A DNA stretch of 64,000 nucleotides from Dechloromonas denitrificans. Lineage in GTDB: Bacteria > Pseudomonadota > Gammaproteobacteria > Burkholderiales > Rhodocyclaceae. The translations under genes were made by a program, and so were the position numbers. This document shows, one piece after another, positions 28,297-35,576 of this stretch. Positions within the stretch are counted from its first letter, which is position 1. The number at the start of each line of letters is the position of its first letter. The notes beneath the pieces were generated by a model that was not told the DNA's origin, made no database searches, and saw only the letters and a list, made by a program, of their open reading frames with translations. The stretch covers positions 950,501-1,014,500 of the forward strand of contig NZ_CP075187.1 of NCBI RefSeq assembly GCF_020510665.1. Reading direction: 5' to 3'.

Positions 28297-28940
28297 AGAA
28301 TATCGTCATCCTGATTTCCGGCCGTGGCAGCAATATGGAAGCGCTGATTGCCGCCCGCGATGCCGGCAAACTGCCGGTCAATATCGCCGCCGTGATCAGC
28401 AACCGGCCGGATGCCCAAGGCCTGGAGACGGCCGCCAAGGCAGGCATCGCAACGTACTACATCGACCACAAGGCATTTGCCGGGCGCGAAGCCTTCGATG
28501 CCGCGCTGGCTGAATGCATCGACGGTTTTGTCCCCGATCTGGTCGTGCTGGCTGGTTTCATGCGCATTCTGACGGTCGATTTCGTGCGTCATTACGAAGG
28601 TCGCCTGCTCAATATCCACCCGTCGCTGCTGCCATCCTTCCCCGGCCTGCACACGCATCAGCGGGCGCTTGAGGAAGGCGTGCGGATCCACGGTTGCACG
28701 GTGCATTTCGTCACGGCTGAGCTGGATCATGGTCCGGTCGTCATCCAGGCTGCCGTGCCGGTGCTCGATGGCGACGATGAAGCGGCGCTGGCAGCCCGCA
28801 TTCTGGTTCAGGAGCACAAGGTCTATCCGCAGGCCGTGCGCTGGTTTGCCGAAGACAAGCTGCGGCTTGAAAACGGCCGGGTCAGGCTGGCGGCCGATCT
28901 GGTCGATCAATCGGTCCTGATTTCGCCCGAGGTGCGCTGA
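28293..28940 (+). CDS. purN: Phosphoribosylglycinamide formyltransferase
   Basis: PurN transfers a formyl group from 10-formyl-THF to GAR in purine synthesis. The 215-residue protein has the N-terminal GRGSNMEAL phosphate loop, the AGFMRILT segment, and the catalytic NIHPSLLPSFPGLHTH with Asn and His, plus the Asp in ELDHGPVVIQ. The start overlaps the lipoprotein stop by ATGA. purM lies about 12 kb away on the same strand, so the two purine genes are not in one operon. Confidence 0.96.
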   Translation: MKNIVILISGRGSNMEALIAARDAGKLPVNIAAVISNRPDAQGLETAAKAGIATYYIDHKAFAGREAFDAALAECIDGFVPDLVVLAGFMRILTVDFVRHYEGRLLNIHPSLLPSFPGLHTHQRALEEGVRIHGCTVHFVTAELDHGPVVIQAAVPVLDGDDEAALAARILVQEHKVYPQAVRWFAEDKLRLENGRVRLAADLVDQSVLISPEVR

Positions 28941-28946
28941 AGCACG

Positions 28947-29909
28947 ATGCCGATTGCGCTGCTGGTCGCCCTCGCCGGGTCGCTGGTGCTGCATGCCGCG
29001 GCCTTGTTCGGTACGGATCTGGTCTTGCCCGGCCAGGGGAGTGAGTCGCCCAGGCTGGAAGCCGAGCTGCGGCCTTTACCGGCAGCGCCCGCCGCAAAGC
29101 CTGAAGCGCCCCGACGGATTGCCCGGAAGCCTGTGCCAAAGCATTTGACCAGCCGGCAAGCGACGCCGCCGTCGATTGCCCCCCAACCCGAGCCAGTCGT
29201 GGAAATCGCTCCGGAACAAGCGTCGACCGCGGAAGTTGCGGCCCCCGAGCCAGCCCAGCCGCTCCTGCCGACGCAAGGGGCGATTCGTTTCGTCATTTTC
29301 AAGGATTCGCTCGATTTGCAGGTCGGACGAGCGGAGCATCGCTGGGAATTTGCCGCCGATGGCAGCTACCGCCTTGCCGGGACGACGGAAACCAGCGGTC
29401 TGGCCGCCTTGCTCAAGCCGGTACGCCTCGACATTGAAAGCCGGGGCCGGCTGGTGGCAGGCGGTTTGCAGCCGGAAACATTCCGCAGCTTGAAGAATGG
29501 TGTCGACGCCAACGAAAATGCCGATTTTGACTGGTCGACCGCGGTTGTCAGGTTGTCGCGTGACGGCAGCGTGCGCGAGATTGCGCCGGGAACGCAGGAC
29601 ATCCTGTCGCTCAATTACCAGCTGGCCTACGTTGCCCGCCTGGAGGCCGGCACGGCGCTTGGCGTGGTGACCGGCAAGAAATATGAGCGTTACAACCTCG
29701 ATTCGCTCGGCGAAGAAGAAATAGAGACGCCGGCGGGTCGTTTTCGTACGCTGCACCTGCGCGCGATGACCGATAACACGACAGAAATCTGGATTGCGCT
29801 CGATCTTCACCGCTTGCCGGTTAAAATCCGGTTTACGGATAAAAAAGGCGACAGCTATTCCCAGATGGCCGCCGAAATCGGCCTGCCGGCCAAACCGGCT
29901 GACCCTTGA
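28947..29909 (+). CDS. DUF3108 domain protein, envelope
   Basis: A 320-residue protein with an N-terminal membrane anchor (about 3-25), a long Pro/Ala-rich linker (about 35-110) and a C-terminal beta-rich DUF3108 domain (RWEFAADGSYRLAGTTETSG onward). The membrane-anchor plus proline linker is reminiscent of TonB-like spanning proteins, but no TonB C-terminal motif is present. DUF3108 proteins are lipoprotein-carrier-like periplasmic folds of unknown role. It lies 6 bases after purN. Confidence 0.8.
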   Translation: MPIALLVALAGSLVLHAAALFGTDLVLPGQGSESPRLEAELRPLPAAPAAKPEAPRRIARKPVPKHLTSRQATPPSIAPQPEPVVEIAPEQASTAEVAAPEPAQPLLPTQGAIRFVIFKDSLDLQVGRAEHRWEFAADGSYRLAGTTETSGLAALLKPVRLDIESRGRLVAGGLQPETFRSLKNGVDANENADFDWSTAVVRLSRDGSVREIAPGTQDILSLNYQLAYVARLEAGTALGVVTGKKYERYNLDSLGEEEIETPAGRFRTLHLRAMTDNTTEIWIALDLHRLPVKIRFTDKKGDSYSQMAAEIGLPAKPADP

Positions 29910-29956
29910 TGTTTTGAGTACCCGTGGTGCCCAACCACAGCTGTTGATTTAGGAAA

Positions 29957-31222
29957 ATGATGAAAGCTCGTTTCACTCCCGCCCTGTTCGCCCACGCTGA
30001 AACCGTTCTCGGCCAGTTGCTGCGCTTCGACCACCCGGCTGATGCCGTTGTTTCGCGCTATTTCCGCGAAAATCGTCAGTTGGGTCATGCCGACCGGGCC
30101 TTTGTCGCCGAAACGGTTTTTGCCGTGCTGCGCCGCGGCCGTAGTCTGGAAGCACGCTGTGCCGGTCAGATTTCCGACCGTCGCCTGTTGCTGGTTGCGC
30201 TGGCTGTGACGCGCGGCTGGAGCCAGCGCGAACTGGCCCCCGTGCTCAAGGCGAGCGAGGAAGAATGGCTGGCCGCAGCCAAATCGATGCCGGAAACCGA
30301 CTTTGCCCCGGCCGTGCGCTGTGATTTGCCGGATTGGCTGTACGAGCGTCTGGCAGCCCAGTTCGGAGCCGATGAAGTATTGGCCTTGTCGCGCACCCTG
30401 AACCAGCCGGCACCGCTCGACCTGCGCGTCAATACGCTCAAGAGCAATCGTGATGCCGTTCTTGAGCGCCTCGCGGCCGATGGCATTGAAGGTGTGGCCG
30501 GTACCTTGTCGCCGACCGCCATCCGTCTGCGTGAAAAGCCGGCGCTGGCCAAGCACCCGCTCTTCCTCGAAGGGGCGTTCGAAGTGCAGGACGAAGGAAG
30601 CCAGTTGCTCGGCTACCTGCTCGAGCCGAAACGCGGCGAAATGGTCGTCGACCTGTGCGCCGGAGCCGGTGGCAAAACGCTGCTGCTGGGGGCCTTGATG
30701 AAGAATACCGGCCGTCTTTACGCCTTCGATGTCTCCGACAAGCGGCTGGGCAATCTCAAGCCGCGCCTGGCCCGTTCCGGCCTGTCGAATGTGCATCCGG
30801 CCCGCATCGAGCACGAGCGCGATACCAAGATCAAGCGTCTGGCCGGCAAGGTCGATCGCGTGCTGGTCGATGCGCCGTGTTCCGGCCTGGGTACCTTGCG
30901 GCGCAACCCTGATCTGAAATGGCGTCAGAGCGAAGCATCGGTTGCCGAACTGACCGTCAAGCAGGCTTCCATCCTTGCCGCCGCAGCCAAGCTGGTGCGT
31001 CCGGGCGGGCGTGTGGTTTATGCCACTTGCAGCCTGTTGACCGCGGAAAACGATGCGATCATCGAAGCTTTCCTGGCCAGTCACCCCGATTTCGAGTTGG
31101 TTCCGGCGTCGACCGTGCTGGCTCGTCACGGCGTCTCGCTGGAAGGTGACTTGCTGCGTTTGCTGCCGCATCAGCATCTGACCGACGGTTTCTTTGCGGC
31201 CGTGCTGGACAAGAAGGCATGA
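29957..31222 (+). CDS. RsmB/NOP-family RNA (cytosine-C5)-methyltransferase
   Basis: A 421-residue SAM-dependent enzyme with the NSUN core: FEVQDEGSQLLGYLLEP, SAM motif I DLCAGAGGKTLLLGALM near 232-248, motif IV with the release Cys in DAPCSGLGTLRRNPD near 305, and motif VI catalytic Cys in YATCSLL. The N-terminal 120 residues resemble a reduced NusB-like region, shorter than in classical RsmB, so it may be RsmB or a paralogue. Two consecutive ATGs (29957 and 29960) follow an AGGA site; either may be used. The end overlaps mscS by ATGA. Confidence 0.87.
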   Translation: MMKARFTPALFAHAETVLGQLLRFDHPADAVVSRYFRENRQLGHADRAFVAETVFAVLRRGRSLEARCAGQISDRRLLLVALAVTRGWSQRELAPVLKASEEEWLAAAKSMPETDFAPAVRCDLPDWLYERLAAQFGADEVLALSRTLNQPAPLDLRVNTLKSNRDAVLERLAADGIEGVAGTLSPTAIRLREKPALAKHPLFLEGAFEVQDEGSQLLGYLLEPKRGEMVVDLCAGAGGKTLLLGALMKNTGRLYAFDVSDKRLGNLKPRLARSGLSNVHPARIEHERDTKIKRLAGKVDRVLVDAPCSGLGTLRRNPDLKWRQSEASVAELTVKQASILAAAAKLVRPGGRVVYATCSLLTAENDAIIEAFLASHPDFELVPASTVLARHGVSLEGDLLRLLPHQHLTDGFFAAVLDKKA

Positions 31223-32487
31223 GCCAGAACAATCCGGCGTTGCAGCTGCTCAATGATATTTGGGCGGACATCAACGATCCGAATTTCATCTGGCAGGTGC
31301 TGGCCTTGCTCTTCTGCCTGGGTGGGGCTTATCTGTTTGCCCGCTTCTGGCACGGGCGTCACCAGGAGGGGGCCGGTCGCCTGAGCGATGCCGGTGCCCG
31401 TCTGGTCTTTCCGGTCACCGGCATGGTGCTGGTCGGCGTGGCAAGACTGGCGCTCAAGCCGTTCTTCCACGTCAATCTGCTCAAGCTGGCTTTGCCTTTG
31501 CTCGGTTCGATGGCGCTGGTACGCAGCGTTATTTTCGTCCTGCGCCAGGCTTTTCCCCGCGCAGCCTGGTTGTCGGCCTGGGAGCGGATTATTGCCGCCG
31601 TGGTCTGGGGCTGGCTGGCGCTTTACATCACCGATGTTGCGCCGTATGTGATCGATTCGCTTGAGCAGGTCGAGTTCGCGATTGGCAAGCAGCGGATCAA
31701 TCTGTGGATGATCCTGCACGGTATTGTCACGGTCTTCCTGACTGTCGTGCTGGCGCTCTGGATTGCCGGTCTGATCGAAGCGAAGCTGATGCGCCTCGAT
31801 CGTCTCGACTCCAGCCTGCGGATTGTCGGCGTGCGCCTGGCCAAGGCGCTGCTCACGGTTCTCGCAATTGTCACCAGCTTGTCGCTGGTCGGGATCGACA
31901 TGACGGCGCTTTCGGTTTTTACCGGTGCGCTGGGTGTTGGCCTGGGGCTGGGCTTGCAGAAAATCGCCAGCAATTATGTCTCCGGCTTCATCATCCTGCT
32001 CGATCGCTCGATCAAACTGGGCAACATTGTCCAGGTGGGGGCGGATAGCGGGCAGGTCACCCAGATCACGACGCGCTACACGGTGCTCAAGCACCCCGGC
32101 GGGACGGAGTTCATCGTGCCGAACGAGACGCTGATCGGCAGCGTGGTCCAGAACCAGACTTATTCCGACAGCCGCATGCGTCTGGCGACGACGGTCGGGG
32201 TGGCTTACAACAGCGATCTCGATCGGGTCATGCGGTTGATGACCGATGTGGCGAGCGCCCAGGCGCGGGTACTGGCTGATCCGGCGCCGCGTGTCATGCT
32301 GACTCAGTTTGGTGACAGCAGCATCAATCTTGAACTCGGTTTCTGGATCGCCGACCCGGAAGAAGGGCGCGGCAATGTGTTGTCGGACATCAATCTCGGT
32401 ATCTGGCGCAGTTTCCGCGAGAACGGGATCGAGATTCCCTTTCCCCAGCGCGAAGTGCGCCTGCTCAATACGACGACGGCGGAATAA
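31219..32487 (+). CDS. MscS-family small-conductance channel
   Basis: A 422-residue inner-membrane protein, longer than E. coli MscS, with about five N-terminal helices, the pore helix GALGVGLGLGLQKIASNYVSG (glycine/alanine-packed, about 237-257) and the beta domain LGNIVQVGADSGQVTQITTRY. C-terminal alpha/beta vestibule ends RENGIEIPFPQREVRLL, a common terminal motif. It probably protects against hypo-osmotic shock. It is the last gene of the dedA-to-mscS run and overlaps the methyltransferase by 4 bases. Confidence 0.9.
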   Translation: MSQNNPALQLLNDIWADINDPNFIWQVLALLFCLGGAYLFARFWHGRHQEGAGRLSDAGARLVFPVTGMVLVGVARLALKPFFHVNLLKLALPLLGSMALVRSVIFVLRQAFPRAAWLSAWERIIAAVVWGWLALYITDVAPYVIDSLEQVEFAIGKQRINLWMILHGIVTVFLTVVLALWIAGLIEAKLMRLDRLDSSLRIVGVRLAKALLTVLAIVTSLSLVGIDMTALSVFTGALGVGLGLGLQKIASNYVSGFIILLDRSIKLGNIVQVGADSGQVTQITTRYTVLKHPGGTEFIVPNETLIGSVVQNQTYSDSRMRLATTVGVAYNSDLDRVMRLMTDVASAQARVLADPAPRVMLTQFGDSSINLELGFWIADPEEGRGNVLSDINLGIWRSFRENGIEIPFPQREVRLLNTTTAE

Positions 32488-32534
32488 CCCGGTTTCGGGT
32501 TGTCCGCCATCGGTTTAGTAAGAGGGTGTGTGGC

Positions 32535-32681
32535 TCAGGCAATCGGCATCAGGCTGCGCTCAAATGCCCGGATCGCCCTTTCCTTGCGCTGCCGGTTGAT
32601 GGAACGTGCCGCTTGTGCGACACGCTGACCGAGTTTGTCCAGTTTCAGAAACTTGCGAACCTTGTTGCGGGTCTTTTCCAT
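32535..32681 (-). CDS. 48-residue basic protein
   Basis: A short protein, MEKTRNKVRKFLKLDKLG and onward, with about one third Lys/Arg and no Cys, preceded by a good AGGA site spaced 6 bases from the ATG at 32681. No family recognised; the charge suggests nucleic acid or membrane-surface binding. It lies 125 bases downstream of the DoxX-like gene on the same strand and could be the tail of the bufferin operon or an independent unit. Confidence 0.5.
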   Translation of the reverse strand: MEKTRNKVRKFLKLDKLGQRVAQAARSINRQRKERAIRAFERSLMPIA

Positions 32682-32806
32682 GATTTTTCCTTCAGTGTTT
32701 GAGGGTGAAATCACTGTAGCGAACCGGGTAGCCGGCGTCTGTTCTGCTTGTGGATGGGCTTTGTAACCTTGGTTGACGGTTGTTTCTGGTTTGTAGCCGC
32801 TTTGTT

Positions 32807-33301
32807 TCACGACTTGAGCCAGCGTCGGCGCAGGTAGTGATCGAGCGACAGCTTTCCCGGTCCGCCAAGGATCAAGGGCAACAGCATGCCGAGGAAGAGG
32901 ACCGGAAGCTTGAAGTTGCCAAACCCTTTGTCGGTAAATCCATAGCCCTGCATCAGTTGGCTCAAGGTCGCCCAGCTATCCGGCCAGTGCACGCTGGCAA
33001 TCGCGACGAGCGTCAGGACGAATAGCGAGATCGAGAAAAAGCGGGTGGCCAGGCCGATGACCAGGGCCAGTCCGCCGAGCAGTTCGAACCAGGTGGCCAT
33101 CTGCCAGCTGATTTCCGGCGGAATCAGGTTGAACGGGGCGGGGAAGCGTTCCTGGATGTCCATGAACCAGTTTTCACCGTTGAACTTTTCCAGGCCCGAT
33201 TCAAAAAAATCCCAGCCGAGCAGGATGCGCAGACTGAGCATGGCAAGCCATAGTCCGAGCCAGTCAAGGGCGGAAAAGCTGCGGGCGAGCATGGTTTTCA
33301 T
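32807..33301 (-). CDS. DoxX-family membrane protein of the bufferin operon (BufX/HvfX-type)
   Basis: A 164-residue inner-membrane protein with four helices. The DoxX features RILLGWDFFESGLEKF near 25-40 and TWFELLGGLALVIGLATRF near 70-90 are clear. The start MKTMLARS at 33301 overlaps the DUF2063 gene by ATGA. DoxX proteins are regular final members of DUF692/DUF2063 RiPP operons, where their role (redox or export of the modified peptide) is not settled. Confidence 0.87.
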   Translation of the reverse strand: MKTMLARSFSALDWLGLWLAMLSLRILLGWDFFESGLEKFNGENWFMDIQERFPAPFNLIPPEISWQMATWFELLGGLALVIGLATRFFSISLFVLTLVAIASVHWPDSWATLSQLMQGYGFTDKGFGNFKLPVLFLGMLLPLILGGPGKLSLDHYLRRRWLKS

Positions 33302-34041
33302 GATTTTGTTCCCAGGATGATGCCTTGCTCGCGCAATTGGCTGAGCATGGCGTGGCCGTGGCTGACCAGTGCTTCGGGGGCCGGGTGGTGCAGTTCCGCG
33401 GCAATGTGCAGGCAGGCGGCACGGCCGTTCAATCCGTGCTCGCCAATCAGCTTGAGCAGGCGCGAGGTGACCGGGGTGCTGGCGACAAACCGGACCTTGT
33501 CCTCCCGGTCGCGAAAAACCAGCAACTGGCTGGGCTGGATCTTGCGCGGCCTGTAGTTCGGGCCGATCAGATGCACCGGCCACTGGTAATCCAGGTTCAT
33601 CAACGTCGGATTGAGCAGTGGCTGGCCGATCAGCAGATTGCCGGCCGGATCGTGCGGCGGAATCGGGCAATCCATGATGTCGACCGCAAGCTCCACCCAT
33701 TCGTAATGAGCCAGTTCGGTGAACCACGCTGGAAGCGGCTGGCGAATTTCTGCTGCCTGCAGATAGCGGACAAATTCCTGTGGGATTTCTCGAAACCAGG
33801 GAGTATGGCTCGGCCAGTCGCGGAAGAAGTGGCGGTTCAGGCGGCGCCAGCGTTGCTCGCCGAGCGTGGCGCGGCATACCGGAAAACATGAGTCGAGAAA
33901 GCCGCAGATGTTGGTGAACAGCAACTCGTTGTAGATCGCCATCCGGCGAGCCGGGATGCCGGCGGGGCGTGGGCTGCGCCGCGGGTCGCGCAGATGGCGG
34001 CCGAGGGCGCGCTGGAAAGTTTGAAAGTCAGTTGCGCTCAT
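33298..34041 (-). CDS. bufC: DUF2063 putative DNA-binding/RiPP-recognition protein (BufC/HvfC-type)
   Basis: A 247-residue protein whose N-terminal DUF2063 domain (FQRALGRHLRDP and RRMAIYNELLFTNICGFLDSC at about 50-70) is the partner that binds MNIO enzymes and their precursor peptide. The C-terminal half has PTLMNLDYQWPVHLI and a degenerate winged-helix-like domain. It overlaps both neighbours by ATGA (bufB upstream, DoxX downstream), so the three proteins are likely made in fixed ratio. Confidence 0.9.
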   Translation of the reverse strand: MSATDFQTFQRALGRHLRDPRRSPRPAGIPARRMAIYNELLFTNICGFLDSCFPVCRATLGEQRWRRLNRHFFRDWPSHTPWFREIPQEFVRYLQAAEIRQPLPAWFTELAHYEWVELAVDIMDCPIPPHDPAGNLLIGQPLLNPTLMNLDYQWPVHLIGPNYRPRKIQPSQLLVFRDREDKVRFVASTPVTSRLLKLIGEHGLNGRAACLHIAAELHHPAPEALVSHGHAMLSQLREQGIILGTKS

Positions 34042-34865
34042 TGGGTGGCTCCGGCTTGCAGGCGTGCAATGTGCGCGACTTCCGCGGTCAACGCCGCCAA
34101 ATCGCTGATATTGAAATCGCGTTCGAGGCAGGTGGGAACCACGCCGGTGCGCTGATACGCTGTTTCCAGTAGCTGCCAGACCGAATCGATGACCATGGCG
34201 CCATGTGTGTCGACGAGCAATCCGTCGGGTTCGACGTAATGGCCGGCAACATGGATGTAGCAGGTTTTTTCGAGCGGCAGGGCGGCCATGAATGCGGCTG
34301 GATCAAAGCCGAAATTCCGGCTATTGACGTAAATGTTGTTCACGTCGAGATGCAGCAGACAGTCCGCTTCGTGCACGATGCGACTGATGAATTCCGGCTC
34401 GCTCATCTCGGCGCCCGGCGGTGAAAAATAATACGAGGCATTTTCGATGCCGATCTGCATCTCGAGAATGTCCTGCGTCTGTTTGATGCGGTCGACCGTC
34501 CATCGCACGGCTTTTTCCGTCATCGGAATTGGCAGCAGATCGTAGAGATGGCTGTCGTCGGCGCACCAGGAAAGATGTTCTGTGTACAGCCTCATGCCGT
34601 GTTCGCGCATGAAGCGCCGGATCTGTTGCAATAGCTTGATGTCGAGCGGGGCAATGCCGCCGAGCGAGAGCGACAGCCCGTGACAGGCAAAGGCGTGGCG
34701 TTCGGTAAAGTGGTGCAAGTCCTTGGCGGATTTGCCCCCCATGCCGGCCCAGTTTTCCGGTGCCAGCTCAAAGAAGGCGATTTCCTCGGGGACGTGAGTT
34801 TTCAGCGCGTCGATCAGTTCGCGGCGAAAGCCGAGACCGGCGCCGCCGAGCGGGCGGTGTGTCAT
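34038..34865 (-). CDS. bufB: DUF692 / MNIO multinuclear iron oxidase (BufB-type)
   Basis: A 275-residue TIM-barrel enzyme expected to oxidise cysteine residues of the precursor peptide to thiooxazole or oxazolone-thioamide groups using two or three iron ions. Candidate metal ligands are in the conserved stretches FELAPENW, ACHGLSLSLGG, TEHLSW, IENASYYF, HLDVNNIYVN, IHVAGHY and DTHGAMV. The start MTHRPLGGAGLG at 34865 has GGAG 7 bases upstream; the open frame extends earlier without homology. It lies 66 bases after the precursor gene, with a strong hairpin between. Confidence 0.93.
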   Translation of the reverse strand: MTHRPLGGAGLGFRRELIDALKTHVPEEIAFFELAPENWAGMGGKSAKDLHHFTERHAFACHGLSLSLGGIAPLDIKLLQQIRRFMREHGMRLYTEHLSWCADDSHLYDLLPIPMTEKAVRWTVDRIKQTQDILEMQIGIENASYYFSPPGAEMSEPEFISRIVHEADCLLHLDVNNIYVNSRNFGFDPAAFMAALPLEKTCYIHVAGHYVEPDGLLVDTHGAMVIDSVWQLLETAYQRTGVVPTCLERDFNISDLAALTAEVAHIARLQAGATQ

Positions 34866-34889
34866 GAATGGCTCCTGGCCAGTGGGGGC

Positions 34890-34916
34890 GGCGGTCAGGC
34901 CGTAGCCTGCACCGCC
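34890..34916 (-). promoter_or_regulatory. Intercistronic stem-loop between bufA and bufB
   Basis: Read on the minus strand, GGCGGT pairs with ACCGCC and CAGGC with GCCTG, with one bulged G, closing a UACG loop on a C-G pair (a UNCG-type tetraloop). The 11-pair stem has no U-tract, so it looks like a 3'-end stabiliser or partial attenuator that would keep precursor mRNA in excess over enzyme mRNA. Confidence 0.65.
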
Positions 34917-34931
34917 AGCCTGATGCTGCAA

Positions 34932-35243
34932 TTACTTCTTGTCAGCCCCGCACTTGGCTTCGCCGCACTTGCCATCCTTCTTCTTGTCGGCTTTTTTGTC
35001 GGCACCACATTTCGCTTCACCGCACTTGCCGTCTTTTTTCTTTTCAGCCGCTTTCTTGTCCGCGCCGCACTTGGCTTCGCCACACTTGCCATCCTTGCCT
35101 TTGGTGTCAGCCTGGGCCAGTTGGTAGCCAGCCTCCAGTCGGGTTGCGCCGAACGGATTGTCTGCGGCGTGAGCAAGCGGGCTCAGGGTGGCGGCGGCAA
35201 AGGCGGAGCCGATGGCGAGGGAAAGGATTGGCTTGGTTTTCAT
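34932..35243 (-). CDS. bufA: Bufferin-type RiPP precursor (secreted Cys/Lys repeat peptide)
   Basis: A 103-residue precursor with a Sec signal peptide (about 1-26, cleavage after AHA) and three near-identical 14-residue repeats DGKCGEAKCGADKK at 51-64, 71-84 and 90-103. The six cysteines at 54, 59, 74, 79, 93 and 98 sit in KCG motifs like the EGKCG substrates of MNIO enzymes; spacers are Lys/Ala/Glu rich. In characterised bufferins the modified cysteines bind copper and protect the periplasm. An Asp-Gly replaces the usual Glu-Gly before each first KCG. GGAG site before the ATG; first structural gene of bufA-bufB-bufC-doxX. Confidence 0.9.
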   Translation of the reverse strand: MKTKPILSLAIGSAFAAATLSPLAHAADNPFGATRLEAGYQLAQADTKGKDGKCGEAKCGADKKAAEKKKDGKCGEAKCGADKKADKKKDGKCGEAKCGADKK

Positions 35244-35277
35244 GATTTATCTCCGTTGTGGTCGAGGGTGAGGTGGA

Positions 35278-35457
35278 TCAATCCTGATGATTGATCCAGG
35301 CTCCCGTTGCCTTGCGCAGGAACTGAAATTGTTTTTCGGTCAGTCGACAGCTTGCGCAATACGCCAGATGAAACCGAAACTGAATGCGTTCCCAGAGGCT
35401 GAGTTTGCGTTCGAGTTGTAGTGACGCCAGACGGGTTGCTTCCTTGCAACTGATCAT
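35278..35457 (-). CDS. Small zinc-type anti-sigma factor
   Basis: A 59-residue cytoplasmic protein, MISCKEATRLASLQLERKLS and onward, with the zinc anti-sigma (ZAS, zf-HC2) signature H-x3-C-x2-C: His30, Cys34 and Cys37 in HLAYCASC, plus Cys4. It has no membrane helix. The gene lies 34 bases before bufA on the same strand and 119 bases from the divergent ECF sigma gene, so it probably heads the bufferin operon and restrains the sigma factor, with zinc or thiol chemistry as the switch. An AG-rich leader (GGAACAGAA) precedes the ATG. It is short enough to be missed by default gene calling. Confidence 0.83.
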   Translation of the reverse strand: MISCKEATRLASLQLERKLSLWERIQFRFHLAYCASCRLTEKQFQFLRKATGAWINHQD

Positions 35458-35500
35458 TTCTGTTCCTGTGGGTGCAACGCAGGCGGGGTGCCTGTTCGAT

Positions 35501-35527
35501 TAGTCGGAGCGATGCCAAAAACCTTAC
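35501..35527 (-). promoter_or_regulatory. Candidate ECF promoter of the anti-sigma/bufferin operon
   Basis: On the minus strand GTAAGG (35527-35522) and CGACTA (35506-35501) are separated by 15 bases, about 43 bases upstream of the anti-sigma ATG. The pattern (GTAA-type -35, CG-containing -10, 15-16 spacing) resembles ECF sigma promoters. This is a motif match by eye only. Confidence 0.45.
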
Positions 35528-35576
35528 AAATATTTTTACAGTATTATCGGCCACCTCTTCATGGCTGTCCCTCGAA

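Noticed and set aside
34960..35100. Short regular repeats in bufA that resemble a repeat array.
   Set aside because: The repeats are in frame, encode KCG modules and have no CRISPR-like spacers or leader.
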